Numbered from the stretch's first letter, positions 11,644 to 21,429 are shown. The stretch: 22,500 nucleotides of DNA from Priapulus caudatus (GCF_000485595.1 NW_014577068.1:1183836-1206335); one strand, 5' to 3'. Numbers and translations: made by a program. Notes: a model not told the origin generated them from the letters alone.

Positions 11644-11989
11644 CGAGCATGCCCACGTCATCGCGTGGCCCATCGGCAATCACTAATAGTCGGCAAACAC
11701 ACATGCGAAAAGCTTAAGCAGGAGAAGATCGAAATATAATAACCGAATGTACACACAGAACCTACACTGATCATATAATTGCCGACGCTTCTGTGAAGAT
11801 ACGGTATCGGGACAAGTACCCCTGGACGATCCCCCCCCCCCGGACATTCACCCCCGGACATTCACTCGCAGTCAATGACGCTCTTACCCCGGAGAATTAT
11901 CGCAAGACGATACTACACTACACGGACTCAAAGTGATGATAAATAAACATGCAAAAGATCAATTGCATTTTACAGTTTTTTTTACAGGG

Positions 11990-12427
11990 GTGACTGTCTG
12001 CGGGTGATCATCTCGGGGGTGATTGCCCGGGGAGTGATCTTCCGTGGCTACTTATCCGAGAGTCAATAGCATGGGAGTAATCGTCTATGAGTGATTATCC
12101 AGAGGTAATTGTCCGGGGGTGATTGTCCCGAAGTTGATTTTCTGGGGGTAACTGTCTAGGGTGAATAGCATGGGGTCGTTATTCAGGGGGTAATTATCGG
12201 GAGGTAAGTTTCCGGGGCAATGGTCCGGGGGTGTGATTTCTCGGGGGTAAGTGTTTGGGGTGAATATCATAGGGGTAATTGTCCGAAAGGTAATTGTCCA
12301 AGGGGTGATTGTCCGGGGAAGGCGATTGCCCAGGGGAAATTCTCGGCGGTGGGGGGAGGGTGATTCCCCAAGGGATGATTCCCCACGGGGTGATTGCCCG
12401 GGAAAGATATTTCCCGCGAGTAATTGT
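11990..12427 (+). repeat. 15-bp G-rich minisatellite upstream of the SLC22 gene
   Basis: About 28 imperfect tandem units such as TAATTGTCCGAAAGG and TAATTGTCCAAGGGG, each 15 bases with a run of G then (G/A)ATTGTCC. It lies about 1.3 kb upstream of the start codon. No spacers, so not a CRISPR array. Confidence 0.8.
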
Positions 12428-13226
12428 TCTGGACCCGATCAGACATGTTTATCCGGCGTAGTTTACAGTTTCCTCTTTTCTGCTCTTAAACGTTTCAAAC
12501 GAGTTTTGTACACGAGCGAATATAATTTGCATTAGTAGGTTTACCCACTACTCCAGGTTAGTTGGTACATACACAGAAAGTGTAATTCAAGTATGGCTCG
12601 GTCGTAATGGCTCTAGGCGTAAATCTTTCTGTATGTACGGGGCAATGGCTGCGGTGCTGGGGTTGGTATAACAATGATTTTCTGGAAATGCGATCCGCAT
12701 GTGAGAGCGCTTTCTTCGGAAAGAGGGATAGAGTTTGTGATTTCTTTCTTTTGTGATTTTGATCGCGAACGCTCACATGTAACAATTTATGACAACCTAT
12801 TTCGCTTAATCATGACAGCCTGTGTTCATTGCACTGAAGTGCATCATTAACAAATTAATCTAAATATTAATTGTTATGATTATAAAAACTTATCTGGATT
12901 TTTTATCGTAAAAAGCTTCTATAATATTGAGTTTCTATGTTTCGCATTATTTTCAATTGTCACTTTATGTCATTTTAGTTGATATTTTAGTCATTTATTA
13001 TTCTTCAGATAATCATTTTAACATACAGTATGGGCCAAACGTTCTGCCCCTGCTGCATCATATTTGCGCATACACCAACACGCACTTGCTTGCGAAGTCA
13101 TAAATCATTTTATAAATACCTACGTTTTTTATTATTTTGAAACATTTTATGAAGGACGTGGTTTATGAAGTCACGTGCTTATGCACCTTGTGCGACCCTT
13201 TATTATTCTCCTGTTATCCTCATGGA

Positions 13227-13234
13227 TATAAATA
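13227..13234 (+). promoter_or_regulatory. candidate TATA box, about 490 bp upstream of the start codon
   Basis: TATAAATA on the plus strand, kept in the repeat copy near 2763. If used, the 5' UTR would be long or contain an intron; TTTCTTTCAG near 13532 could serve as its acceptor. A motif match only. Confidence 0.3.
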
Positions 13235-13651
13235 GCAATATAACTCTAGTTGGTAGTATTCGCTACTGGGCGCTCAAACACAGTCGCGGGACAACGACTA
13301 GCTAGGGCTAAACCGATCATCTTCCTCGTTCTAGCTAGATCGAACTATGGTGACTTTTATAAATTTGCTCACTCGTTTTTTTGAGTGCTCGTGCCAGTAA
13401 TCCGTGCCAGTGCCAGGATCTCCGCCTCCTTTAATTAAACCCTGACCTGCGGTTGACACAACAGGCCTGGAGCCTTGATGTGCGCCTAATCGCTCGATCG
13501 CCTTTCCATTGTTCATCTCGTGTTTTCTTTCAGATATAGATATTTACGACATATTTGCATTAGTTGCTATTTGTCACCAGCTTACCGCAAATACACGGCG
13601 TCAGCTTGCTAAGTGTAAAGATCATCTGCAGATAGCAGTGACGGTGTGAGC

Positions 13652-13659
13652 TTATATAT
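13652..13659 (+). promoter_or_regulatory. candidate proximal TATA-like box
   Basis: TTATATAT about 70 bp upstream of the start codon would give a 5' UTR of about 40 bases. The repeat copy keeps it near 3218. It is an alternative to the TATAAATA farther upstream; the sequence alone does not decide between them. Confidence 0.25.
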
Positions 13660-13724
13660 TCTTGCTCCGGCCAGCTGTCCATATACGAATTTAGTCACTC
13701 GTTAGACAGCGAGTAGTAGCCAGT

Positions 13725-14183
13725 ATGCCGGACATGGATTCAAACCACAAAATGGATAATGAACCGTCAAAAAAGGTGTTTGACTATGGAATGATATTGA
13801 CGGCTATCGGGAATCTAGGAAGATGGCAGTTTTTAGTATTCGTTATAGTATGCTCAACGAAGTTGGCACTGGCGCTTCATAACATGATAATGCCTCTTCT
13901 GGGGGCCACGCCCGATCACTGGTGCAGAGTCCCAGAACTTGATGACCTGCCGATTTACGTTCAGCGAAACCTCAGCATTCCAATGGAAAAGGTTGACAAC
14001 AAGCTTGTTTTTTCACGGTGCAACGTGTACGTCGCGCGAAATTACTCTGAGTTAGCAGAAATCTATCAGAATGAATCGTTTGCGAGCGTCCCGGCATCGT
14101 TACTGGGTAATACTGTGGAAGGCCAATGTCAGCATGGATGGATCTATGATATTCGCGAAGGTGGATCAACCTTGGTTACCGAG
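13725..14183 (+). CDS. SLC22 gene, coding exon 1
   Basis: Encodes residues 1-153: the cytosolic N-terminus, TM1 and most of the extracellular loop typical of SLC22 (HWCRVP, CQHGWIYD, three N-x-S sequons). The exon ends at GAG followed by the donor GTAAGT, phase 0. The open frame continues past the donor to 14234, but that part is intronic because the family sequence resumes with WDLVC at 14453. Confidence 0.93.
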
Positions 14184-17100
14184 GTAAGTATTTTTAAACC
14201 TACGAGTGCAGCTGAAAATGTGAAAACAAGATAAGACTGTAAACTTACATTTGCTACAAAGTGTTGCGTGGAAATTATATCGAATATGTAGAAGGAACTA
14301 TCGATTATTACAACTTTAACAGTGTGTATCGCTCTGGGTTTCGTATGTTAGATACAAATGAGCACAATATACTCATTGAGGATAGCATAATTATTACATT
14401 ATTGAAGACTCATTCAGATCAGTAGGTTGCATGTTGCTCGCTAATGTTTCAGTGGGACCTCGTGTGTGGCAAGGAATGGCTAGCGGCCAGCGCACAAGCT
14501 ATATACATGCTGGGTTTTCTGGTGGGATGCATCATACCTGCATATCTGGCTGACATGTACGGTTAATATTAATCATTACTTCAGCTTCACGTGAGACACC
14601 TAACCGCTCGTATACATGGTTCAGACATTTCACTGCTAAATATGGCTTGGAGAGTAATATGAGCAAACATTTAGAGCAAGCTCCAACCGACTTCATATTG
14701 GATTTTAAATAATATTTGAATCTTCGACAATATATCACTATAAAAAGCAAAACATACAAGCAAAAGCAAACAATGCATAAATAAAGCAAAAAAGCAAACA
14801 ATACGAAAAATTTATGCTCGATGTTTAAGAAATTATCTATGTACTGGCTGTAGGAAAGGAAGAAAGTGGACGTTCATGGTCACATCTAGCGTGTTTGCGG
14901 TAAGCGCCACCGTAGCTGCGTTCTCTCCTAACTTCACATGGTTTCTGCTCTTTCGGTTCCTCATCGGAGCGTCTGGATCCGCAGCCGTTAACAGTATCTA
15001 TATCTATGGTAGGTGGCGTAGTCATGATAGAATTTAATTGTGTAAACATCGTAATAATCGCCGGTTCGCCTTCATTATCTCGGCTGCAATAGGTATCGTG
15101 ATATTCGCCTACGTCAAAACCTTTCTTATCAACAGGAAATTTATCGCATTTCCGATATTAAGCTATAATTCTATTTTGTCACCTGTTGTTGAACCGTACG
15201 CTATTTCTCAAGAATCAATGCAGAGCAGGTATAAGGGACAAGGAGTAAGCGTTGGAAATTCACACGGCTAACAAACTATCTGACTCGTGATGAGTAAAAA
15301 TACTCATCTTTCAAGGGTTAGCATAAATATACCACGTTGAACTGTTATTTAAAACAATATTCACATTTAACATTCAAGTAATTTAAACCAGCAGTCAATC
15401 GTCATCAACGCCAGCGTGTCCACTAGCCGTATTATGGTGACGGTTTTACTACATGAAAAAGACCTATTAGTAACACATCCACTCAACCTGCTCATTTACT
15501 GACATAACCTTCTTGTCTGTTGACTCAGCATGTGTACGTTTTCCCCTCACTGCCTCGATGACTTTCTGACTAAACGCTCATAGTATTACCCTATCGATCT
15601 CTTCGTTGTTGCTATATTCTTCATAGCCAATAATAGTATCCAAATTAACACCTGGTTTATCAGACAATATTGCTGAAAGCTACGCGATCTTATTTTAATG
15701 ACAGCGCAGTTAGGAAACATGTGTAGGATAGGAAGTGTAGAGAAGACAAGGACGCGTATATGGCTGCGATCGCAAAGGAAATGTTCAAGGTTAATTTTGA
15801 AAACCTATTTCGACCAATTATTTTAGATCGTTTTAAAGTGAGCTCTGCCCTTGTAGGGGTTCTGCGTTTGTTTAGCTCCGTCACTTAACCGACAACGCCA
15901 CAACATTGCTTATATTAAATCACTGGTGTCTGCTGATAACTACGAAATAAATTGTCGTTTACAATATTTAACTACCGTTTACTAGCAAAGGATCCGCTCA
16001 TGGTCAAATCTTTGTGTTCAGCGCTAGAGAATGTTGGACAACAATACAGAAACCGTGTGACAAGCGGAGTCGGAGCTGCCTACTGTCTGGGATACGCACT
16101 GGATGCCCTGTGTGCTTATATCTTTCGCGATTGGCGTCACCTTCAGCTAGCCATATCTGTGTGTCTATTCCTGCTGCCCTTGTGGTATTTGTAAGTGGCA
16201 CATAATATGTAATATTTTCATATTATGGTATAGGAATTTGCGTATTTCTGATTAATTTATCGTTGTGTGTTCTCTTAATCAATTGTTAATTAAAACTATT
16301 GTAGTTATCAATTCATCCCAAACATCCTTTTCTCTTTTGATGTTTTCCTTTAACACAATAGTGCTGTCCATTATAGCACATGATGCCCATCTTTTAGCAC
16401 TCTTTCCTGCAATATTTGGCTGACTTCCAATGCCTACGTCCAAAAAACAGACGATTTTTCGCGATATATGATAACTCGTTTCTGAATTTCCTTCATTATG
16501 CTCGAAGGTAAAACTTATAATCTAACGGATAATCCATTTTTTATTATAATTCTTTCTCTTATGTTTAAAAACATGTTGCTTGTTCTAGTGCGATACCAGA
16601 ATCTCCTCGTTGGCTCTACGCTGAAGGTCGAGTAGATGACTGCGATAAGGCGCTACGTAGAGTCGCAAAGACAAACAAGACATCGTATCCAGATCATGTG
16701 CAGCTTAAACTAGATGCGAAGGTATTCAGGCAACATCGTTCCTGACATGATTGTCACCTTTATACCCATTTGCATCTTATAACAGAGTACAGTACAGTGG
16801 CGGATCCACCAAGGGGGACGCAAAAGACGCCCTCCCTATTTTTGCCCCCCCCCCCATTCCGCACGCGAAGCGTACGCACCGCACCGGCGCTATCACAAAT
16901 TGCGCACCCCCTAAAATGAAATCCTGGCTACGCGGTTGCGCCCCCCCCCCATCTCAAAATCTTGGATCCGCCACTGCAGTACCACAATCCAGACCAACCG
17001 CAAATTGTGCCCTGCACACAACAAACGCATCAATGCAGGCTCTATTCCATCCAGAAACATATGATTGTCACCGCCGATGGCTCTGCTAGAGAACCCAACT

Positions 17101-20005
17101 TCACCGACATATTACGAACTCCGAATATGAGGAAGAATTCCATTAACCTGATGTATCAATGGTATGTAGACAGATACGTGGATTAAATGTTAGTTAGGTA
17201 AGGCATGGATGGCTAGGCAATAAGTAGATGTTTAGATGGTTAAACATCATTGTCCTGTGTCATTCTCACGTGCCCGATTGAGTCTGTATTTACTTGCGTG
17301 ATATTGTGCGAATATGATTGATATTATCTATAACGACATCTTTGCGTTTAATATTACCAGAAGTGAATAATAGGGAATTATAGGGATATAGGGATATAGG
17401 GGGTCTCTATTATTTACTTCTGATATTACCCAGCGCAAAGTAACGATCTGTCTTTATATTTTCCTTCATGATGTAATTATATTATGTCATTTGCTCTCTT
17501 CATAGAGTCGCAAATACACATCATCCATAATAGATTGGCATTTTTGATATCATCTACCTTCGAATGTTTTCAGCTATATAAAATAATTTAACACCACACT
17601 CTTATATGTGCTACGTCTGTGTAATATAAGATTTCTATCAGACTAACAAATGATTTCCTTAATCTATCAACATTTAGTTTTACTTTACATCAAAAAAATT
17701 TAAGGTTTTTATTATTGATTTTTGGCTTCATATTTGACAGGTTTGTGGTGTCTATGGTTTATTACGGCTTGGCCATGAATTCTGCTAACCTCGGCACGGA
17801 CCCGTACCTTAGCTTCGCTGCTGCTGCGTTAGTAGGTCTTCCTGGCAAGCTGTTTGGAGCAATTATTCTCAAATACCTGGGACGGAGGTTGTCTTTATCA
17901 GGAACTATGTTGCTTGCAGGAATCACCTGCCTCGTAACTGCATTACCGTGGCCAGCACGTAAGCGTCAGTCTATTAGGCTTATGTATACATAAAAAGAAA
18001 TGTCGCCATACGTACGAGTGAGTTTAGGCCCATGAACATAATTGATATGACTTGCGTGTGCTCATGCGTGTGTGCATGCGTGCGTGCGTATGTGTGTGTG
18101 TGAGTGCGAGTGTGCGTGCGCGTGCGCGCGTGTATGTTGTTTCGAGTGTGTGCTGTACTATAACTTCTTTAATCACATAATATGATACTTCACACTTATT
18201 ATCAACGAATATATATGTCGGTATTTCGCATACATGAATAAGACTACGTGAGATAGACATAAAAATCCATATAAGACTATTTAGCATAAAAAACATTAAA
18301 TGATATCTGTCGCTAATACTGCGCTGTACGGTTTTCGAATGAAATTGATGCTCCATGGATAGAGAAAAATTAAATATGATAACATTGCAGTAACGCTGAA
18401 TTCGAAGCTGATTCAAAATGACCGCGGAAATGGAAACATGGACGCCGTGAGCCACACCGGTCATATTAACCTGCCGAACTATTTGCCAGCTATTAGATGA
18501 CACACGCGGGTCGTTGGGTTAAAGGTGTTGAACATTTTAAAATGACATAACAGTTTTAACTTCAACATTAATACTTGAACCTATATCTTTTTAATCTTTT
18601 ACGCTCCATAGGCTTAAGATAATATCTTATATATACATTGTTGCCTGCTGAAACCCGTTTGAATGAATGGATGAGTACCGGTACAGTATATTATAACTGA
18701 TCTAACGTAAAATAGGTTAACGCCCAGAATGTAATAACCCCTCTTATTAACAATCGCTCTAGTAATTGTTTTGATTACTTCTGAATTTAAATATAAAAGA
18801 TTTGTTATTGGCGGCGTGTATTGAAGTGGCATTGAAGAGCGACATTTAGTTTTTGATAACCTCGAAATTCATTATTATCCTAGACTTCCTATTATCTTAT
18901 ATAACGGAATCCTCTTACAAACAAAATGTCTTTTGATTATTTCAGACTTGAATTGGGTCATTGTTACTTTGGCGACAATTGGTGTGTTTGCATCGACGTG
19001 CACATACGGCATTTGCTACCTGTACAGTGGTGAACTGTATCCCACAGTGATTCGCAACATTGGACTTGGAAGCAACTCTACATGGGCACGCGTGTCAGCA
19101 ATTCTAGCTCCTTATGTTGCTTTACTGGTAAGTGCCACACTCATCTCACAACACTGTGTTACAATCTGAAGTGCAGGGTACCACGCAACTGTTTGTTTTT
19201 TTCAAAAAATTTAGAAACATGATTAACACATATTTTGCACGATTCGGGGTATCTTTGTATACACGTTCTTGTAGCAAGTATCTGTTAATAATTTTCGATT
19301 TCTAACATTGCTATGTATAAAAAATTTCCTGTTTTTGATCAAGATCGTCAATTAAACCAATTTTTCAGGGTATGTATAGACGTGAGTATCCCCTGCTCAT
19401 CTTTGGAGTGCTGGCCATCTCAGCAGGCATAGCAGCCCTCTTTCTGCCAGAAACAAAAGACCGAGAGCTACCGGAAACATTAGAAGATGGCGAAAACTTT
19501 GGAAAGTGAGTTCAGATATTGCGATTGGTGCTGACTCCGAGCAAGCGGTAATTGCTTTGATGTGTGGCACCAGTTATGAATGAATGGGGTGGCTGCTGGT
19601 AGCTAGGACACGTTGGGAAGTAACTTGGGACAGGGAAGTGGCGGGCGAAGAAGGAAGTAGAAGGATACTATAATATTATCCGAACTATTCGGCTGACAGT
19701 TTCTAGTTTATTCGATAATTACTTTGGCATTAATGGCTATATCGCCCATGCCCAGCCCAGCGCAAAACAAAATAATATGTTATAGTTATTAGTTAATCAC
19801 ATGCAGTATAGATATTGTCTCGTTAGCCTAACAAATACCTTCACCCACACACATGCAGTTCAGGTTTTAACTTTAAATATTATAAGCAGGATGATACATT
19901 TTGTATATAATTGCGATTTATAGGCACCAGAAATTCTGGACACTGCTACCACAGACGCCAGCAAATGCCAATAAGAAGCACAGTAGCGCGATAGCACCTA
20001 TCTAA
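13725..20005 (+). CDS. SLC22-family solute carrier, complete 10-exon gene
   Basis: Plasma-membrane major facilitator of the SLC22 organic ion transporter family. The substrate cannot be read from the sequence. Exons: 13725-14183, 14453-14561, 14859-15008, 16022-16190, 16589-16721, 17055-17161, 17741-17958, 18946-19127, 19369-19505 and 19924-20005. They sum to 1746 bases (582 codons with stop), and every GT..AG junction keeps phase. Seen in the 581-residue product: TM1 near 36-58; a large extracellular loop (59-160) with cysteines 67, 99 and 135 and N-glycosylation sequons at 82, 106 and 116; the MFS loop motif D187-M-Y-G-R-K; RFLIG at 222; RDWR at 275; the signature PESPRWL at 299-305; LGRR near 422; ELYPTVIRN at 479-487; PETKDRELPET at 536. 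Length and order are typical of the family. The start is the first ATG upstream of FDYG; a second in-frame ATG lies three codons on. The first four exons are repeated in broken form at 3294-6456. Confidence 0.93.
14453..14561 (+). CDS. SLC22 gene, coding exon 2
   Basis: Encodes residues 154-189 plus one base of G190. It starts with WDLVCGKEWL, a family hallmark, and carries TM2 and the first half of the MFS loop motif (YLADMYG). The acceptor is TTTCAG and the donor is the weaker G|GTTAAT. Ends in phase 1. Confidence 0.9.
14859..15008 (+). CDS. SLC22 gene, coding exon 3
   Basis: Encodes the rest of G190 and residues 191-239 (TM3, TM4, RFLIGASGSA). The start after AAAG is chosen because it gives G-R-K-W directly after DMYG, the canonical MFS loop. 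The upstream TAG at 14851-14853 would shift the frame. The repeat copy reads ACAG at this acceptor, so the real site may be CAG. The donor is G|GTAGGT, phase 1. Confidence 0.85.
16022..16190 (+). CDS. SLC22 gene, coding exon 4
   Basis: Encodes A240 to Y295 plus two bases of F296: the conserved ENVGQQYR turn, TM5, the RDWRHLQ motif and TM6. The acceptor is TGTTCAG and the donor is TT|GTAAGT, phase 2. It follows the longest intron (about 1.0 kb). Confidence 0.92.
16589..16721 (+). CDS. SLC22 gene, coding exon 5
   Basis: Encodes the last base of F296 through K340. It holds the family signature PESPRWL and the start of the large cytosolic loop between TM6 and TM7, rich in charged residues. The acceptor is TTCTAG and the donor is AAG|GTATTC. 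Ends in phase 0. Confidence 0.92.
16795..16976. mobile_element. 182-bp MITE in intron 5
   Basis: The ends are perfect inverted repeats for 13 bases: CAGTGGCGGATCC and GGATCCGCCACTG. It is flanked by CAGTA on both sides (16790-16794 and 16977-16981). Two C-runs lie inside. The CAGTGGCGGATCC terminus is widespread in animal MITEs. The open frame crossing it is fortuitous. Confidence 0.82.
17055..17161 (+). CDS. SLC22 gene, coding exon 6
   Basis: Encodes residues 341-375 plus two bases of W376: the rest of the cytosolic loop with FTDILRTPNMRK, a strong SLC22 motif just before TM7. The acceptor CCATCCAG at 17054 is chosen because it keeps phase 0. The nearby CAG ending at 17038 would break the frame. 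The donor is TG|GTATGT. Confidence 0.88.
17337..17446. repeat. imperfect inverted repeat in intron 6
   Basis: CAGAAGTGAATAATAG (left) pairs with CTATTATTTACTTCTG (right), 15 of 16 bases. Weaker pairing continues outward through TAATATTACC/GATATTACCC and TTTGCG/CGCAAA. The loop is a short tandem of TATAGGGA. It is a hairpin-forming remnant, possibly a small MITE. Confidence 0.65.
17741..17958 (+). CDS. SLC22 gene, coding exon 7
   Basis: Encodes the end of W376 through A448 plus one base of H449. It carries TM7 (FVVSMVYYGLAM), TM8 (FAAAALVGLPGKLFGAIIL), the second cytosolic MFS-type turn KYLGRR, and TM9. The acceptor is TTTGACAG and the donor is C|GTAAGC, phase 1. Confidence 0.92.
18053..18140 (+). 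repeat. GT-rich purine-pyrimidine microsatellite in intron 7
   Basis: Alternating GT/GC such as TGCGTGCGTGCGTATGTGTG and CGTGCGCGTGCGCGCG, a sequence type able to take the Z-DNA form. The minus-strand open frame through it is low complexity. Confidence 0.85.
18946..19127 (+). CDS. SLC22 gene, coding exon 8
   Basis: Encodes the end of H449 through L509: TM10, the highly conserved YSGELYPTVIRNIGLG segment, and TM11 (ARVSAILAPYVALL). The acceptor is TATTTCAG and the donor is CTG|GTAAGT, phase 0. The junction with exon 7 matches the normal family spacing, so no exon is missing here. Confidence 0.93.
19369..19505 (+). CDS. SLC22 gene, coding exon 9
   Basis: Encodes residues 510-554 plus two bases of K555: TM12 (LLIFGVLAISAGIAALF) and the C-terminal motif LPETKDRELPETLEDGE that closes SLC22 proteins. 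The acceptor is TTTTTCAG and the donor is AA|GTGAGT, phase 2. Confidence 0.93.
19924..20005 (+). CDS. SLC22 gene, coding exon 10 with stop
   Basis: Encodes the last base of K555 and 26 further residues of the cytosolic tail, ending ...SSAIAPI and TAA at 20003-20005. The acceptor is GATTTATAG. This part of the family is poorly conserved, so the boundary rests on phase and the early stop. No clear AATAAA polyadenylation signal follows within the next kilobase. Confidence 0.75.
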
Positions 20006-20824
20006 CAACTAGTGGTCTACTCTTTGTGCTGCTGGACCTGATACTGGTGGTCCGGATGATGATGCTCCTAATGATGATTCTGTTGCCCATGCCATTGCTA
20101 CTGCTACTTACAACAGGTTTAGCTATTGTAACCTGCTGCTGCTGTTGTTGATGATGATAGTGGTGATGGTGGTAATGCTATTCTATTGGCACTGTTGCTA
20201 CTAATCGTACGGTGTCCGCTTTGTTGCTGCAACTACAATTCTACTACCTAGTCTAGGCCAGTTGAAGTATATATGTACTTGCCACGTTTACGGATCTTAG
20301 GATGAATACAGCTCTACTACAGAACCATTAGTAGCTCGTAGTCCATTACTCGGATATCATAATTACAAGAACCTCACAGCGATACTAATGAGGAAAATGC
20401 GGGTATTCGTGTTAATTAAGCTGCCATCAAACCTTTGTTGGTTGTATATATTTTAAGCCGCAGCACGTGTTACAACACGTATACAAATAGTGATCAGAAG
20501 TTTTGTCGACCTCTTGAAATTGTGTGACTCTACATGCTCACCACAATGCCATAACGCATACCAGAATTTGCAGATCGAGATTACCGTATTTGAACAATCA
20601 ATGTATCTCTTTTCACGTATGATATACACATTATTGACTGATCGCGAAGTTTATATTTGTTTTATTGATACCAGAGAACTGGCATGAGCCTTTATGCGCT
20701 AGTTGAGTAAGCAGTCGATTGTTCGTACACCCCTGCTGATTTTTGTTCACTTTTACCTAACTTTCACAATCAAGGGCATGCGTTGTACGCATATATGCAT
20801 AGCAGCTACTAAAGTGGTCGTATT
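20006..20824. other. region after the SLC22 stop codon, no gene seen
   Basis: Probably begins as 3' UTR. Positions 20030-20215 are biased to GAT, CTG and GTT triplets (GATGATGATG, CTGCTGCTGTTGTTGATG), an imperfect trinucleotide region. I found no clear AATAAA here, so the transcript end is undefined. Confidence 0.5.
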
Positions 20825-20891
20825 GATGTTATCAGGTGTGTCATAATATAGACTATATGTAGTCTATATTATGACACTCCTGATGTTATCA
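20825..20891. mobile_element. 47-bp palindrome between 10-bp direct repeats
   Basis: GATGTTATCA occurs at 20825-20834 and 20882-20891. Between them lies a near-perfect palindrome with 18-base perfect arms (GTGTCATAATATAGACTA at 20838-20855 and its complement at 20860-20877) and a 4-base loop. It has the form of a tiny inverted-repeat insertion with its target duplication. Too short to code. Confidence 0.7.
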
Positions 20892-21160
20892 TATCGGTTT
20901 AAAGTTATGGGCCACAAAGCCCTGATAATTAATAGCTATCTAAAAATATTATAGTGCTATGTCAGAAGACATATTACGGACCTTATATGCCAGACTATAT
21001 TTGAGGTTTAGAGGTTACTTTACGACCCCGTTCATAGTATCCTGAGGAGCATTTTTATTCCTTGTGTAAACAAAGGAGCTTTGTTACTTACTAATTGACA
21101 TAATACTATAGGGAATGAGTTGTTGTTGCTCAAAACAGAAAGCTAGTGATGTGGTTTTGT
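20892..21160. other. intergenic DNA without recognised features
   Basis: Mixed-composition sequence between the palindrome and the CA microsatellite. No open frame of note, RNA gene or repeat recognised. Confidence 0.4.
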
Positions 21161-21172
21161 ATCAAACACGCA

Positions 21173-21322
21173 CTGATGCATACACACGTAGGAGCGCAAA
21201 CACATATACGCACATACCCGGACGCAACGCACGCTTACACTCACACTCACACACACACGTACACACACGACATACAAGCGTGCACATGCGCGTGCACACA
21301 TACACATACACATACACTCACC

Positions 21323-21407
<85 letters not shown>

Positions 21408-21429
21408 ACGTGCTCACACTGTGTGTGTC
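21173..21429 (+). repeat. long CA microsatellite
   Basis: Degenerate CA/TACA units lead into an almost pure (CA) run at about 21328-21401, followed by TCACACACG and a GTGTGTG patch at 21420-21427. The open frames here, His-Thr or Cys-Val repeats on both strands, are microsatellite translations, not genes. Confidence 0.95.

Larger units (their letters stand above)
10545..13724. other. upstream region of the SLC22 gene, no gene seen
   Basis: Noncoding: a CRE-like TGACGTCA near 10577, the 598-bp TIR element, a C-run near 11831, the 15-bp minisatellite, an A/T-rich stretch (about 12840-13150) and the two TATA candidates. The short open frames are not preserved in the repeat copy. Confidence 0.6.
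10058..16328 (+). repeat. right copy of the 6.3-kb direct repeat
   Basis: Holds the upstream region and intact exons 1-4 of the SLC22 gene. Homology to the left copy ends in intron 4 just after AAACATCCT, where the left copy turns into A/T-rich DNA. The true left border could lie before 10058, because the partner begins at the window edge. Confidence 0.88.

Noticed and set aside
11127-11704. Open frames within the 598-bp TIR element
   Set aside because: They run across degenerate repeats and show no domain; the element looks non-autonomous.
11990-12427. CRISPR array
   Set aside because: Units are degenerate, contiguous and without spacers, in eukaryotic DNA: a minisatellite.
15038-15271. 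77-codon open frame with a hydrophobic stretch in intron 3
   Set aside because: It lies between exons 3 and 4, which join perfectly without it. No SLC22 or other family match, and the frame is not kept in the repeat copy.
15760-15888. 42-codon ATG open frame in intron 3
   Set aside because: Short, no recognised domain, broken in the left copy, and inside an intron.
16751-17089. 112-codon open frame across intron 5
   Set aside because: It runs through the 182-bp MITE and its C-runs and is out of frame with exon 6.
18024-18503. 159-codon minus-strand frame
   Set aside because: Starts in ordinary intron DNA and ends in the GT-rich tract; low-complexity His-Thr-Arg tail, no domain.
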